Assembly: GCA_009711805.1 (NCBI GenBank)
Contig: VEMX01000024.1
Location: 1-64,000 of the forward strand
DNA from: Balneolaceae bacterium
Lineage (GTDB): Bacteria > Bacteroidota > Rhodothermia > Balneolales > Balneolaceae
DNA: 64,000 nt
Direction of reading: 5' to 3'
Shown here: piece after piece, positions 8,204 through 17,120 of the stretch
How the letters are laid out: each line of letters opens with the position of its first letter
Numbering within the stretch: the first letter of the stretch is position 1
Program-made: the position numbers and the translations under genes
The notes under the pieces: generated by a model
Told to the model about the DNA's origin: nothing
The model's database searches: none
Seen by the model: only the letters and a program-made list of their open reading frames with translations

Positions 8204-9415
8204 ATGTTAAAACGCATTGCTCTTTTTGTCATCGCCATTACTTGTACTGTTTCAGTACATGCTCAAACTTATTATCCGGGCAGCTGGGGCAATTGGGAAA
8301 AACGCACCCCCGAAGAAGTGGGCATGAATGCAGAATTGATCCAACAAGCTATTGAATATGCTCAAAGCAACGAATCGGGGAACCCCCGGAGCATGGAAAC
8401 CAACCATTACCAAACCTTTGCCCGGGAACCTTTCGGGGATGGAGTCGGGCCTTTTAAAGACCGGGGCGAACAAACGGGAATCATTATTAAAGACGGATAT
8501 ATCGTAGCAGAATGGGGCGAACCTTTCCGGGTGGATATGACCCATAGTGTGACCAAAAGCTTTTTATCTACAACCGTTGGTGTTGCTTATGATATGGAAT
8601 TGATCCGGGATGTACATCACAAGGTAGACAAGTATATGGCCCCCGTAATGGTAATGGAGTTTGATGAAAATGATAATAAAGCTGATGAGTTTGGTGAAGC
8701 TAAAGTATTGGAGCCTTTCAAGGGTGAACATAACAGTAAGATCACCTGGAATCACCTGTTGCGACAAACCAGTGATTGGGAAGGAACACTTTGGGGGAAA
8801 CCGGATTGGGCCGACCGCCCCAGTGGTGACCGCTCGGAATGGATAAGCCGGGATCGCTTTGAACCGGGCACCGAATGGGAATACAACGATGTTCGGGTAA
8901 ATCTGCTGGCTTTGGCTGCCATGAATGTACTTCGCGAACCTCTTCCCAAGGTACTCAAAGAGCATGTAATGGATAAAATTGGAGCATCGCCTACCTGGCG
9001 GTGGATGGGGTACGAAAACTCCTGGGTAATCATAGATGGACAGCAAATGCAGGCCGTAAGCGGTGGCGGTCACTGGGGCGGGGGGATGTTTATCAGTGCC
9101 CGGGATCAGGCACGGTTTGGCTTGCTAACTCTCAGAAATGGAAAGTGGAAGGGTGAACAAATTATCTCGGAAGAATGGAATAAGATGGCCCAGACTCCAA
9201 CCGAAGCAAATACCAATTATGGTTTCATGAATTGGTTTCTGAATGTGAATAAACAACGGCTGCCAAGTGCACCCACAACTGCTTTCTTCCATCTGGGAGC
9301 AGGAACCAATATGGTGTATGTAGATCAGGAAAATGACCTGGTTATTGTGGCGCGATGGATTAAAACCAGTGCAATGGACGGCATTGTAAGCCGGGTGCTG
9401 GAGGCAATGGAATAG
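8204..9415 (+). CDS. Secreted serine hydrolase, beta-lactamase/class C fold
   Basis: A 403-residue protein with a cleavable signal peptide (about residues 1-21, ending VHAQT). It is a serine hydrolase of the beta-lactamase-related family (PF00144). The nucleophile motif SVTKSF (SxxK) and the YND (YxN-type) motif are both present, and a GGHWGGG segment stands where the third motif is expected. Such enzymes include esterases, D-aminopeptidases and 6-aminohexanoate-dimer hydrolases; the sequence most resembles the last group. It probably acts in the periplasm. It follows the PqqB-like gene closely and may share its transcript. Confidence 0.85.
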   Translation: MLKRIALFVIAITCTVSVHAQTYYPGSWGNWEKRTPEEVGMNAELIQQAIEYAQSNESGNPRSMETNHYQTFAREPFGDGVGPFKDRGEQTGIIIKDGYIVAEWGEPFRVDMTHSVTKSFLSTTVGVAYDMELIRDVHHKVDKYMAPVMVMEFDENDNKADEFGEAKVLEPFKGEHNSKITWNHLLRQTSDWEGTLWGKPDWADRPSGDRSEWISRDRFEPGTEWEYNDVRVNLLALAAMNVLREPLPKVLKEHVMDKIGASPTWRWMGYENSWVIIDGQQMQAVSGGGHWGGGMFISARDQARFGLLTLRNGKWKGEQIISEEWNKMAQTPTEANTNYGFMNWFLNVNKQRLPSAPTTAFFHLGAGTNMVYVDQENDLVIVARWIKTSAMDGIVSRVLEAME

Positions 9416-9489
9416 ATGAGTGCAGCTTCTGCTGGGGCAGAGCAAGAATAAAAACCAACAACATATTCGGTGCTCTTTAATCAAGAATT

Positions 9490-9511
9490 CCCCGATGGCT
9501 TTGCCTCGGGG
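9490..9511. terminator. Hairpin between convergent genes
   Basis: CCCCGATGGC, TTT, GCCTCGGGG forms a nine-pair stem with one bulge and a three-base loop. It lies between the + strand serine hydrolase and the - strand enoyl-CoA hydratase. The T tract is weak, so it may be a bidirectional terminator or a 3'-stabilising hairpin. Confidence 0.5.
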
Positions 9512-9515
9512 TAGT

Positions 9516-10280
9516 TCATTTCTTCTTATTCATAAACTTCTCAACCCTTGCCAGGTGTTTTTCATCAACCCACAGCTTGGCAAAAGGCTCTATCTCAGCA
9601 TCCAAAGCATTCCTTTTTCCGGTTGCAAATCGTGATGCCCCTTGTTTTAGAGTCTGGATAAAATCCCGGTCATTTTTAATCAGCTTTTCCGCCCATTGAA
9701 GCACTTCCTCCCGCAGATCTTTTCCATCCAATATTTCTTCAATCACCTGGTATTTCAGCGCCTCTTCTGCCGTTATGATTTCTGCTTTACCCTGCCACAT
9801 CAATGCTTTGGTTCGTCCAACTTTCTCTACCAGGCGGGTGAGGCCTCCCCATCCGGGAGTCAGGTAAAAACGCCCTTGGGTAAAACCGAATTTAACTCCG
9901 GGTACAGCCAGCCGGAAGTCGAAACACAGCATCAACTCAACCCCGCCCCCATAGGCATCTCCATTTATACATGCGATGGTCCAGCAGGGCAATTTTTCAA
10001 TGCGGTTAAAAAGGGTGTGTACCCTCCCCGACATCTCTATTGCTTTCTCTTCAGACTTGATAGTATGAAATTTTTTAAGATCTCCTCCGGCTACAAAAAT
10101 ATCCCTGCCCGCGGAGCTCAATACAAACAGCCTGATGTCATCATTCTGTTCAATGTCCTCAACGAGAGCTTCCAGTTCGTTTATCGTCTCAAAATCGATG
10201 GCATTGCGGGCTTCCGGCCGGTTGATTTCAGCCCAGATAATATGATCGGAAATTTGCTCAATGGTAATGGCCATAGACAT
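9516..10280 (-). CDS. Enoyl-CoA hydratase/isomerase family protein
   Basis: A 254-residue crotonase-fold enzyme of normal family length. The oxyanion-hole regions are visible: FVAGGDLKKF (about 65-74) and GDAYGGGVELMLCFDFRLA (about 108-126), plus the downstream GWGGLTRLVEKVGRTKAL segment. It acts on acyl-CoA thioesters in the cytoplasm, for example in beta-oxidation or amino-acid breakdown. The exact substrate cannot be read. One catalytic glutamate position is not obvious, so an isomerase or other crotonase reaction is possible. It stands alone. Confidence 0.85.
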   Translation of the reverse strand: MSMAITIEQISDHIIWAEINRPEARNAIDFETINELEALVEDIEQNDDIRLFVLSSAGRDIFVAGGDLKKFHTIKSEEKAIEMSGRVHTLFNRIEKLPCWTIACINGDAYGGGVELMLCFDFRLAVPGVKFGFTQGRFYLTPGWGGLTRLVEKVGRTKALMWQGKAEIITAEEALKYQVIEEILDGKDLREEVLQWAEKLIKNDRDFIQTLKQGASRFATGKRNALDAEIEPFAKLWVDEKHLARVEKFMNKKK

Positions 10281-10451
10281 AATAATTTTGAAGGATTTTA
10301 AGAAAGGTACAGAATTGAAGAGAAACTTTGCTTCTGATTGAAGCCAGCTTGATCAGCTGCTACCATTCCTGATGAGATAACAGTTGGTTGGTATACACTT
10401 GCCAGTTGAAGTAAACTTTTCAGATTGGTGAAACAATCAGAAAGTTATTAA

Positions 10452-11561
10452 TTAACTCCGCTCCAGCATTCGGTTCAGAGCAAGCACAGCATTTTTGGTT
10501 ACCTCAGCCGGAACGGTGATATGATTTACCACTTCACCCTGCTCCAACTTTTCCATCGACCATAACAGGTGAGGAAGGTCAATACGGTTCATGGTAAGGC
10601 AAGGGCACATAAACGGATTCAGCGAACTGATTTCTTTATCCGGGTTCTCATCCTTAAGCCGATTCACAAGATTCATTTCCGTGCCTATCGCCCACTTACT
10701 TCCTGCAGGTGCCTTGGCAATAGTATTAATAATATAGTTGGTAGAACCGTCATAATCGGAAGCTCGTACCACATCAAATGTACATTCGGGATGAACGATG
10801 ATATTTATATCCGGATCGTTTTTTCTGAGGTTTTCAATATGCTTCACATTAAACTTCTCGTGCACGGAACAGTGCCCTTTCCACAGAATTACTTTTACAT
10901 CTTCAAAATTACCTTCGTACTCAAACTTATTTTCCAGCGGAGCCCATACGGCCATTTGCTCTAAAGGAATACCCAGGTCGTATGCGGTATTGCGACCCAA
11001 ATGCTGATCCGGTAAAAATAAAATTCGCTCTTTCTGCGTGAAAGCCCACTCAATCATTTTGGCAGCGTTGGATGATGTTACGGTTGCCCCACCGTGTTTT
11101 CCAACAAACCCTTTAATGGCAGCTGTAGAATTCACATAAGTGAGGGGAAGAATCGTATCACCAAAAGTGTCTTGCATTACATCCCACCCTTTAAGGGTCT
11201 GGTCTATATCTGCCATATCTGCCATCGAGCATCCGGCTCGCAAATCGGACAATATTACTTTCTGATTGGGCTGGGTAAGCATATCGGCTGTTTCAGCCAT
11301 AAAATGAACCCCACAGAAAATAATGAATTCGGCGTCATCCTGGGTGGCACAAATTTGGGCAAGTTTTAAAGAGTCGCCCCGGGCATCGGCAAAGCGAATG
11401 ACCTCATCTTTTTGATAGTGGTGGCCCGGCATAAAAAGACGCTTTCCAAACTTCTCCTTTATTTCCAGAACCCGACTGATCATTTCTTTTTCCGAAAGCT
11501 CGCTATACCGTGCTGGCAGTGATACTTCCGACTCAATTTCTAATACATCTAAAACATCCAT
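10452..11561 (-). CDS. nadA: Quinolinate synthase A
   Basis: A 369-residue quinolinate synthase. It condenses iminoaspartate with dihydroxyacetone phosphate to give quinolinate in de novo NAD synthesis. Family motifs are [11 protein letters not shown] near residue 43, [14 protein letters not shown] with the first cluster cysteine, HPECTFDVV with the second, and [11 protein letters not shown] with the third. Three such cysteines hold the oxygen-sensitive 4Fe-4S cluster. It lies 68 bases downstream of nadC in the same direction. nadB, which makes iminoaspartate, is not in this window. Confidence 0.97.
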   Translation of the reverse strand: MDVLDVLEIESEVSLPARYSELSEKEMISRVLEIKEKFGKRLFMPGHHYQKDEVIRFADARGDSLKLAQICATQDDAEFIIFCGVHFMAETADMLTQPNQKVILSDLRAGCSMADMADIDQTLKGWDVMQDTFGDTILPLTYVNSTAAIKGFVGKHGGATVTSSNAAKMIEWAFTQKERILFLPDQHLGRNTAYDLGIPLEQMAVWAPLENKFEYEGNFEDVKVILWKGHCSVHEKFNVKHIENLRKNDPDINIIVHPECTFDVVRASDYDGSTNYIINTIAKAPAGSKWAIGTEMNLVNRLKDENPDKEISSLNPFMCPCLTMNRIDLPHLLWSMEKLEQGEVVNHITVPAEVTKNAVLALNRMLERS

Positions 11562-11629
11562 AATGCTGTATTTGTCACGAAAGAACTAAACACTTTAAAA
11601 TAAAAAAATACGGAGTCCTATTCAGTGAC

Positions 11630-12466
11630 TTAATCGTTGTTTAAATTAAAACTGATATCCAGTGCTTTAACGGAATGGGTTAACCCACCAAGCGATATAA
11701 CGTCGGCACCACAGTTTTTGTATGTACCGATAGTCTCAAGGGTAATACCTCCCGACACTTCAACGGTAATTGTATCGGGAATGAACTTCACTAATTCTTT
11801 TACCTGTTCCGGACTACGGTTATCGAGCATTATTACATCAACTTTAGCAGCCACCGCTTTTAACACCTGCTCTTTATTTTCCGTTTCAACTTCAATCTTT
11901 ACCATATGGCCCGATTTGGTCTTTACCATCTCCACAGCTTTGTTAATACTGCCCGCAGCCTTGATATGGTTGTCCTTAATCATAATGCCGTCATCCAGGC
12001 GGTATCGATGATTTTTACCCCCCCCACAGCGAACGGCATATTTTTGGAGGGCCCGGAGTCCCGGCAGGGTTTTGCGTGTATCCGTAACGGTAATGCTTGA
12101 ATCGCCCAATTCGGTAATCGCCTTTCTTGTAGCCGAGGCAATTCCGCTTAAATGTTGTACCAGGTTAAGAATTACTCTTTCGCCCGTAAGCAGGGTACGA
12201 ATCGGGCCTTCAACCTCAACGATAACATCCCCTTTGGAGACGGCCTGCCCATCCCACTTATAATGTACCACATCAAGCTGACCACCCAACAGTTCATACC
12301 CAATTTGGATACATTCAGCCCCTGCCAACACGCCATCGGCTTTTGCCATAAATGTTCCCTTGGCTCGTTCATTAGAATGGAAAATTGACTCTGTTGTCAA
12401 ATCTCCCATCCCTATATCTTCCTTAAATGATTTCTGAAGAATTTCTTTAAGCAGAATACGGTTCAT
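11630..12466 (-). CDS. nadC: Nicotinate-nucleotide pyrophosphorylase (carboxylating)
   Basis: A 278-residue quinolinate phosphoribosyltransferase of standard length. It converts quinolinate and PRPP to nicotinate mononucleotide in de novo NAD synthesis. Typical segments are GDLTTESIF near the N-terminus, LNLVQHLSGIAS, TRKTLPGLRALQKYAVRCGG (substrate-binding Arg and Lys) and VEVSGGITLETI near the end. It is the first gene of a two-gene nadC-nadA unit and divergent from the cysteine desulfurase gene, with a roughly 80-base shared promoter region. Confidence 0.97.
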   Translation of the reverse strand: MNRILLKEILQKSFKEDIGMGDLTTESIFHSNERAKGTFMAKADGVLAGAECIQIGYELLGGQLDVVHYKWDGQAVSKGDVIVEVEGPIRTLLTGERVILNLVQHLSGIASATRKAITELGDSSITVTDTRKTLPGLRALQKYAVRCGGGKNHRYRLDDGIMIKDNHIKAAGSINKAVEMVKTKSGHMVKIEVETENKEQVLKAVAAKVDVIMLDNRSPEQVKELVKFIPDTITVEVSGGITLETIGTYKNCGADVISLGGLTHSVKALDISFNLNND

Positions 12467-12546
12467 TATGGTGTATTGCCGATTTTAATTGCCTATTTTC
12501 GAAGGGCGATAAAGATACACTTTTTAAACTACAAGAGCGATTATTG

Positions 12547-13689
12547 ATGATCTATCTCGATTACGCTGCTACCACTCCCATCAGCAATGAAGCCCTGGAA
12601 GCGTATACTTCAGTCTCCCGAAAGTATTATGGAAATTCAAGCAGCCTTCATGATTATGGTTCATCAGCTGAACAAATATTAAAAGCTTCTGCCAAAGCTA
12701 TTGCTCAAACTATGGGGGCACGCACTAAAGATATTCATTTTACCTCCGGAGCCTCGGAGGGGAGCTTCCTGGCTATCTACTCCCTCTTAAATGCCCTGAA
12801 CAAACCAGGCAAGCATATCATAACCACTGAGATTGAGCATTCCTCGGTGCATAACATCTTTAACCGGCTTCAGGAAGAGGGATATGAGGTAAGTAAAATT
12901 CCTGTTGGAGCGGATACACGAATAGACCGGCAGGCCCTGAACGATATAATCAGGGAAGACACGGTTTTGGCCTCTATTCAATATGTGAATTCTGAAACGG
13001 GGACCATCCAGGATCTGGCTGAAATAGGAGCCTTTTTACAAAAAAAAGGAATTTTAGTCCATACCGATGCAGTGCAGGCTTATGGAAAGATTCCCCTTCA
13101 GGCAGAAGAACTGAATGTAGACGCTATATCTGTATCAGCACATAAAATTTATGGCCCCAAAGGGACCGGTGCCGTGTGGATACATCCCAATACCCTCTGG
13201 AAGCCGGTTTTTCCCGGAGAAATGGCAGCCGACAAGCTAAAACCCGGCACCAGTGATATACCTTCGGTAGCTGCTTTTGCCACAGCGGCCAAACACACCC
13301 ACCAAAACATAGATCAACAACAGCAGCAGATTGAACAATTTAGAACAACCTTCCTGAACCAACTGGATGAAACAGGCATTTCCTATTCGGTAGAAGGGCA
13401 TCCCCGGCAAAGAGTCCCTCATATACTTGGGTTAAGATTTCCGGGAATGGAAGGGCAGTTTTTTATGCTGGAATGCAACCAGGCCGGGCTGGCTATTTCT
13501 ACCGGCAGCGCATGCCAGGTAGGCAGTGAACAACCAAACAGCACCATGCTGGCAACTGGAAAAAGCGGACAAGAAGCCCGGGAGTTTGTACGTTTGTCTT
13601 TTGGTAAGTATAATCAGGCCGAACAAATTCCCGAGATAATTGGAAAAATGAACACTATCTTGAAGCGACATTATCAAAAAAGTAAATAA
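12547..13689 (+). CDS. Cysteine desulfurase, NifS/IscS type
   Basis: A 380-residue PLP-dependent aminotransferase-fold enzyme that takes sulfur from cysteine for Fe-S clusters. The N-terminus IYLDYAATTPIS is standard. The PLP lysine is in SVSAHKIYGPKGTGA and the active-site cysteine loop is STGSACQVG. I place the start at ATG 12547 rather than the TTG one codon upstream. Its divergent position beside nadC-nadA matches the nifS/nad arrangement known from Bacillus, where NifS serves the NadA cluster. By that logic it may do the same here (inference). Whether it is the NifS-like or the general IscS enzyme cannot be settled from sequence alone. Confidence 0.92.
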   Translation: MIYLDYAATTPISNEALEAYTSVSRKYYGNSSSLHDYGSSAEQILKASAKAIAQTMGARTKDIHFTSGASEGSFLAIYSLLNALNKPGKHIITTEIEHSSVHNIFNRLQEEGYEVSKIPVGADTRIDRQALNDIIREDTVLASIQYVNSETGTIQDLAEIGAFLQKKGILVHTDAVQAYGKIPLQAEELNVDAISVSAHKIYGPKGTGAVWIHPNTLWKPVFPGEMAADKLKPGTSDIPSVAAFATAAKHTHQNIDQQQQQIEQFRTTFLNQLDETGISYSVEGHPRQRVPHILGLRFPGMEGQFFMLECNQAGLAISTGSACQVGSEQPNSTMLATGKSGQEAREFVRLSFGKYNQAEQIPEIIGKMNTILKRHYQKSK

Positions 13690-13716
13690 GAATCATTCAA
13701 AAGAAGAGTTTACCCC

Positions 13717-14274
13717 ATGAAAAGAGGACTATTTTTTGCCTTGCTGGCTGCCTTGTTATTTACAGGAACTGCATTTGCACAAGAATCTCAGCCAGAAGTA
13801 ACTATTGTTAAATACAGTGACTACCAATGCCCTGCCTGTAGATTCTATTATAATGTGGAACAAAAATTAAAGGAAGAACTCGGTGACAGAGTCAAGCTTG
13901 TAACCAAGCACTTTCCCCTGGGAATGCATCAATATGCCCAGATAGCCGCACGAGCAGCCGAGGCGGCACGCAAACAGGATAAATACCATGAAATGCATGA
14001 GTTGTTGTTTAATGGACAGCCACAGTGGTCCAGAGGAAATGCAGAAGGCATTTTCATCGGATATGCCAAAAGCCTTGATCTGAATGTAGAACAGTTCCGC
14101 AGTGATATGAACTCAGCTGAAATGCAACGCATTGTGATGGCTGACCGAAGAGAAGGGATTCAGCTCCAGGTTAGTTCTACTCCTACTTTTTTTGTGAATG
14201 GAGAAAAGCTGAAAAAAAACCCTCCAACCTATCCTGCATTTAAGAAAATGGTTGAAAGTTATATGGAAAATTAG
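13717..14274 (+). CDS. Secreted DsbA-family thioredoxin-fold protein
   Basis: A 185-residue protein with a signal peptide (about 1-22, ending AFAQE). The mature part is a DsbA/thioredoxin_4 domain with the active site CPAC in YSDYQCPACRFYY (Cys about 37 and 40) and a cis-proline loop SSTPTFFVNGEKL near the end. It most likely forms or isomerises disulfides in periplasmic proteins. It follows the cysteine desulfurase gene by 27 bases and ends just before a strong terminator, so the two may form an operon. Confidence 0.88.
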   Translation: MKRGLFFALLAALLFTGTAFAQESQPEVTIVKYSDYQCPACRFYYNVEQKLKEELGDRVKLVTKHFPLGMHQYAQIAARAAEAARKQDKYHEMHELLFNGQPQWSRGNAEGIFIGYAKSLDLNVEQFRSDMNSAEMQRIVMADRREGIQLQVSSTPTFFVNGEKLKKNPPTYPAFKKMVESYMEN

Positions 14275-14300
14275 AAATACTTCCCGTTTTTTATTTTATA

Positions 14301-14335
14301 AAAGGTTTCGATTTCGAAAGTCGAAGCCTTTTTTT
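14301..14335 (+). terminator. Rho-independent terminator
   Basis: AAGGTTTCGA pairs with TCGAAGCCTT (G-U pair included), followed by a run of T. It sits 27 bases after the DsbA-like gene and closes the desulfurase-DsbA unit. Confidence 0.8.
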
Positions 14336-14656
14336 GGTTGGGATGATGTCTGGTATATGGTTATTGTACCAGAGGTATGCCTTGGGCAGTATATAGGGCT
14401 AGTGATTTGGGCAAAAAATGAAAAGACAATAATCAATCCATTCGGATATGTTTTAAGGTATCCCCGCTATAACTCTTTAGCGTAAGCAGATATTTATACT
14501 TTGAAAGTAAATCTGATTTCTTCATTTTAACCTCATGATGTGAAGAATGTCAGGGATAACCTTGCTGTGAATTTAGATATTCATGAAGCCTGAACAAAAA
14601 TTAACATCAACACAAACATGTTGTAGGTAAAGTGTGCAACTCGAAAGGAACTGGCT
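14336..14656. other. Gene-free spacer at the left edge of the accessory island
   Basis: About 320 bases with no convincing coding frame. It holds the promoter region of the eCIS-leader gene, with an AAAGGAAC ribosome site just before its ATG. I see no repeat or hairpin beyond the terminator at its left edge. Confidence 0.4.
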
Positions 14657-15784
14657 ATGCAAACATATGCAGATAAAAATCAGGAAGGCAACAGCCAATC
14701 GATAGCTAATGTTGTCTCCAAAAAGAAAAGTGGCAATGAGCCTGTTTTTAAGTTCAGGGATAACCGGGCTGAAACTGTTCAGATGCTGGGTTTGCAGGAA
14801 ATAGCTAACAATCACACGAAGAGCCTCTCGGATAAAACTGTACAACCCATGAGTGCGAATGGAACCGTTGTACAACGGGCAATTGATATCTCTGTAATGG
14901 ATCACACACAGAATGATGAATATTTTATAGCTCACGGTGGTAGTAAAAAGCTTTTCTCTAAGGCTGAAGCCCCCACCCCGCAACCCAGAGCTTTATATGA
15001 TGAACAGGATAATACATCGGTGTCAGGGGAGGAACTAAAGGTATGGAAACCCCGGTCTAAAGTAGCAGACAAAAAGAAAATAAGTGGAGAAACGCCTGTT
15101 TATACAGAAACCGGCGAGTTAGTCACTGATTTACAGGAAATTCAGGAAACCGTGTTAATGGAGATTATGCGTGAAATTGAAGCTGAGGTTAATGCAGGTC
15201 CGGGAAGGTTGGGAACCGCCGGAATAAATGACTGTCTTGGCTATGCTACAACGTTACGCCGTATGATCGTGGCTTTTGGTGATGACCCTCAAGGATTAGT
15301 TGGACGAACCTGGGTGCATCAGACAAATCCGAAAGGAGCCGATTTCCCTTACCATGCAGCTACTGTAGTAGCACAGGATGGAGCCGATGCAGTTACACTT
15401 GAAGCACATGCCGGACAAGATATTACGGTTCCTGTATTTCATATCAGGCATGGAGGAAAAGCAGGTTTTGAGGAGGCAAATAAAGCTTCTGCTCCGGGCA
15501 AATATCAGGATGAAGCCCACGAAATGGATCGGGAAGCCATTGATGGCATTATGGACAAAATTGAAATGCTGAAGATGGGGTGGGCTGATGTCAATTCAAG
15601 ATCAGACAAATCCAATGTTTATGCTACCGGAGAGGACACAGTTCCTACCCCAGAGCATGTGCCTGCTCAGCAACCTCAGCCACAACCAGAATCTTCCGGA
15701 ATAGGGAAATGGGTATTGATTGGAAGTTTGATAACCGCTGTTATAGGTGGGTTGATAGTTTTAGGTAATTCTGGATCTAAATAA
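14657..15784 (+). CDS. eCIS-cargo-like protein with putative Cys/His/Glu catalytic core and C-terminal TM
   Basis: A 375-residue protein with no signal peptide. Residues about 17-58 (KKSG, then FKFRDNRAETVQM, then LQEIANN) match the leader seen on proteins linked to extracellular contractile injection systems, usually just before a DUF4157 domain, which is absent here. Residues 181-275 hold a possible papain-like core: Cys193 (NDCLGYA), His233 (YHAATVVAQDG) and Glu249 (AVTLEAHAG). Residues 328-346 are a Pro/Gln-rich linker and 352-370 a hydrophobic membrane segment. The leader is known from such cargo; peptidase or deamidase activity is my inference. It is followed after 8 bases by the polysaccharide-lyase-like gene. 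No eCIS sheath or tube genes lie in the window. Confidence 0.6.
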   Translation: MQTYADKNQEGNSQSIANVVSKKKSGNEPVFKFRDNRAETVQMLGLQEIANNHTKSLSDKTVQPMSANGTVVQRAIDISVMDHTQNDEYFIAHGGSKKLFSKAEAPTPQPRALYDEQDNTSVSGEELKVWKPRSKVADKKKISGETPVYTETGELVTDLQEIQETVLMEIMREIEAEVNAGPGRLGTAGINDCLGYATTLRRMIVAFGDDPQGLVGRTWVHQTNPKGADFPYHAATVVAQDGADAVTLEAHAGQDITVPVFHIRHGGKAGFEEANKASAPGKYQDEAHEMDREAIDGIMDKIEMLKMGWADVNSRSDKSNVYATGEDTVPTPEHVPAQQPQPQPESSGIGKWVLIGSLITAVIGGLIVLGNSGSK

Positions 15785-15792
15785 AATCAAAA

Positions 15793-16767
15793 ATGAGATT
15801 AAAATACTTTACAAGTGTAATCATGTTATTGGCACTATTGGGTTGTACCGATAACTCTATTGATAAGGGGTTAACTGAACATAGGTCAACAAAAGAACCT
15901 TCAAATAATTCAATAGTAAATCATTTCTCTGACCCCAGGCTGTCCTCATCTTTAATAACCAAAATCGGTTTTGAGTCAGGAACTAATTATGTGTCTTCAG
16001 GATCGAATTGTAATTGCGATTGGATTAAAAACCCATACGATGGAAACGTTTATAGAATTGTAAAAGAAGGACCTGAAAACAAAGTTACTAATTGGATCTC
16101 ACTAAGCATGTCCTCAGAAGGGTCAAGAGGATTCGGGGTCAGGCTTTGGGATATAGAGTCACATGAATCAAAGACCAGAGTTGAGTTTGAATTATCAAAC
16201 GGAACTAATTTCCCTCAACATATGCAAGATTTCAGGTTTTATGGATTCTCTGTTTTTATTCACCCACAATCAGATGACATTATAAAGCCAACAACTTTTA
16301 TGCAGGCATGGCAAAATCATGATGTTTCCTATTCACGGTATCCGCCATTAAGCTTACAATTCAAATCAGGATCAGATTACAAGTGGAGTGTACTTACCTC
16401 TACAGGAGGTAGTGCCCCAACAGACCGTCCGGGTAATAGATCCACGATATTTACCTCCAAGAATGGTTTGGAGAAAGGAAGATGGTATCGTTTTGTAGTA
16501 GGGTTCAAGCCCAGTGTTGACAATTCTGGCGCTGTTAAAATATGGTTAGACGGTACATATCAGGTAGGTCAAACCCACCAAAGAAATTTTGGTTATCCTC
16601 CTGTTGGTGAAAAAGGAACTCCAGGTGCTATACTTGATGAGTTTCAGGTCAGAGTTGGTGCATATAGGGGCAGATTGCCTGAAACTAATCCTCCTACATA
16701 TCTTGGGGAGACAATAATAGTTTTTGACGACTTAAAATTAGGAATGGATTATCAGGCTGTTTATTGA
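15793..16767 (+). CDS. Polysaccharide-lyase-like lipoprotein (heparin lyase I type fold)
   Basis: A 324-residue protein with an SPII signal (LLGC, Cys18). The mature region matches secreted polysaccharide lyases of the jelly-roll type (PF14099). Elements in order are KTRVEFEL (about 135), FYGFSVFI, TFMQAWQNH, KGRWYRFVVGFKPS, GAVKIWLDG, VRVGAYRG and IVFDDLKLG. It probably cuts an acidic polysaccharide at the cell surface; the substrate cannot be read from sequence. It starts 8 bases after the eCIS-leader gene, so the two are probably co-transcribed, which is an odd pair. Base use is AT-rich compared with flanking housekeeping genes, consistent with transfer. Confidence 0.75.
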   Translation: MRLKYFTSVIMLLALLGCTDNSIDKGLTEHRSTKEPSNNSIVNHFSDPRLSSSLITKIGFESGTNYVSSGSNCNCDWIKNPYDGNVYRIVKEGPENKVTNWISLSMSSEGSRGFGVRLWDIESHESKTRVEFELSNGTNFPQHMQDFRFYGFSVFIHPQSDDIIKPTTFMQAWQNHDVSYSRYPPLSLQFKSGSDYKWSVLTSTGGSAPTDRPGNRSTIFTSKNGLEKGRWYRFVVGFKPSVDNSGAVKIWLDGTYQVGQTHQRNFGYPPVGEKGTPGAILDEFQVRVGAYRGRLPETNPPTYLGETIIVFDDLKLGMDYQAVY

Positions 16768-16863
16768 TTGCTATCTTCACATAATTTAATCAATATGCTT
16801 GTTCTCGTTCTTCCCGGAGACATCATAGCCTCTTTTCAATAATCCTATTGTTCCCTTGGTGCT

Positions 16864-16886
16864 ATTGTATTACATTGTAGTACAAT
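16864..16886. promoter_or_regulatory. Palindromic operator candidate upstream of the toxin-antitoxin pair
   Basis: ATTGTA, 11 bases, TACAAT, with an inner palindrome TACATTGTA. It lies 15 bases before the antitoxin ATG, where ribbon-helix-helix antitoxins usually bind to repress their own operon. The role is inferred from position and symmetry. Confidence 0.55.
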
Positions 16887-16901
16887 TAAATGTTTAGAGT
16901 C

Positions 16902-17120
16902 ATGGATACAACATTATCAATTCGCATCGATAAAGATTTGGAATCATTGCTTAATCAAGTAGCTAAGCGAACAGGTCGTCCCAAAAGTGAATTAGTCAGA
17001 GAAGCATTACGCCGACAACTATCCATTGAATCATTCCAGCAAGTTCGAAATCGGATCTTACCCTTTGCTGAATCACAGGGACTTTTAACTGATGAAGATG
17101 TTTGGCGTGAAATTTCATGA
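16902..17120 (+). CDS. Ribbon-helix-helix antitoxin
   Basis: About 72 residues from ATG 16902; an alternative ATG at 16890 adds four residues. The start TTLSIRIDKDLESLLNQVAK and then TGRPKSELVREAL are the beta-strand and two helices of a CopG-type ribbon-helix-helix DNA-binding domain. The C-terminal tail should bind and neutralise the toxin. Its stop overlaps the toxin start (ATGA), and a palindromic operator lies just upstream. Confidence 0.85.
   Translation: MDTTLSIRIDKDLESLLNQVAKRTGRPKSELVREALRRQLSIESFQQVRNRILPFAESQGLLTDEDVWREIS

Noticed and set aside
14657-15784. DUF4157/eCIS-core metallopeptidase domain
   Set aside because: The leader resembles those proteins, but there is no HExxH motif in this sequence.
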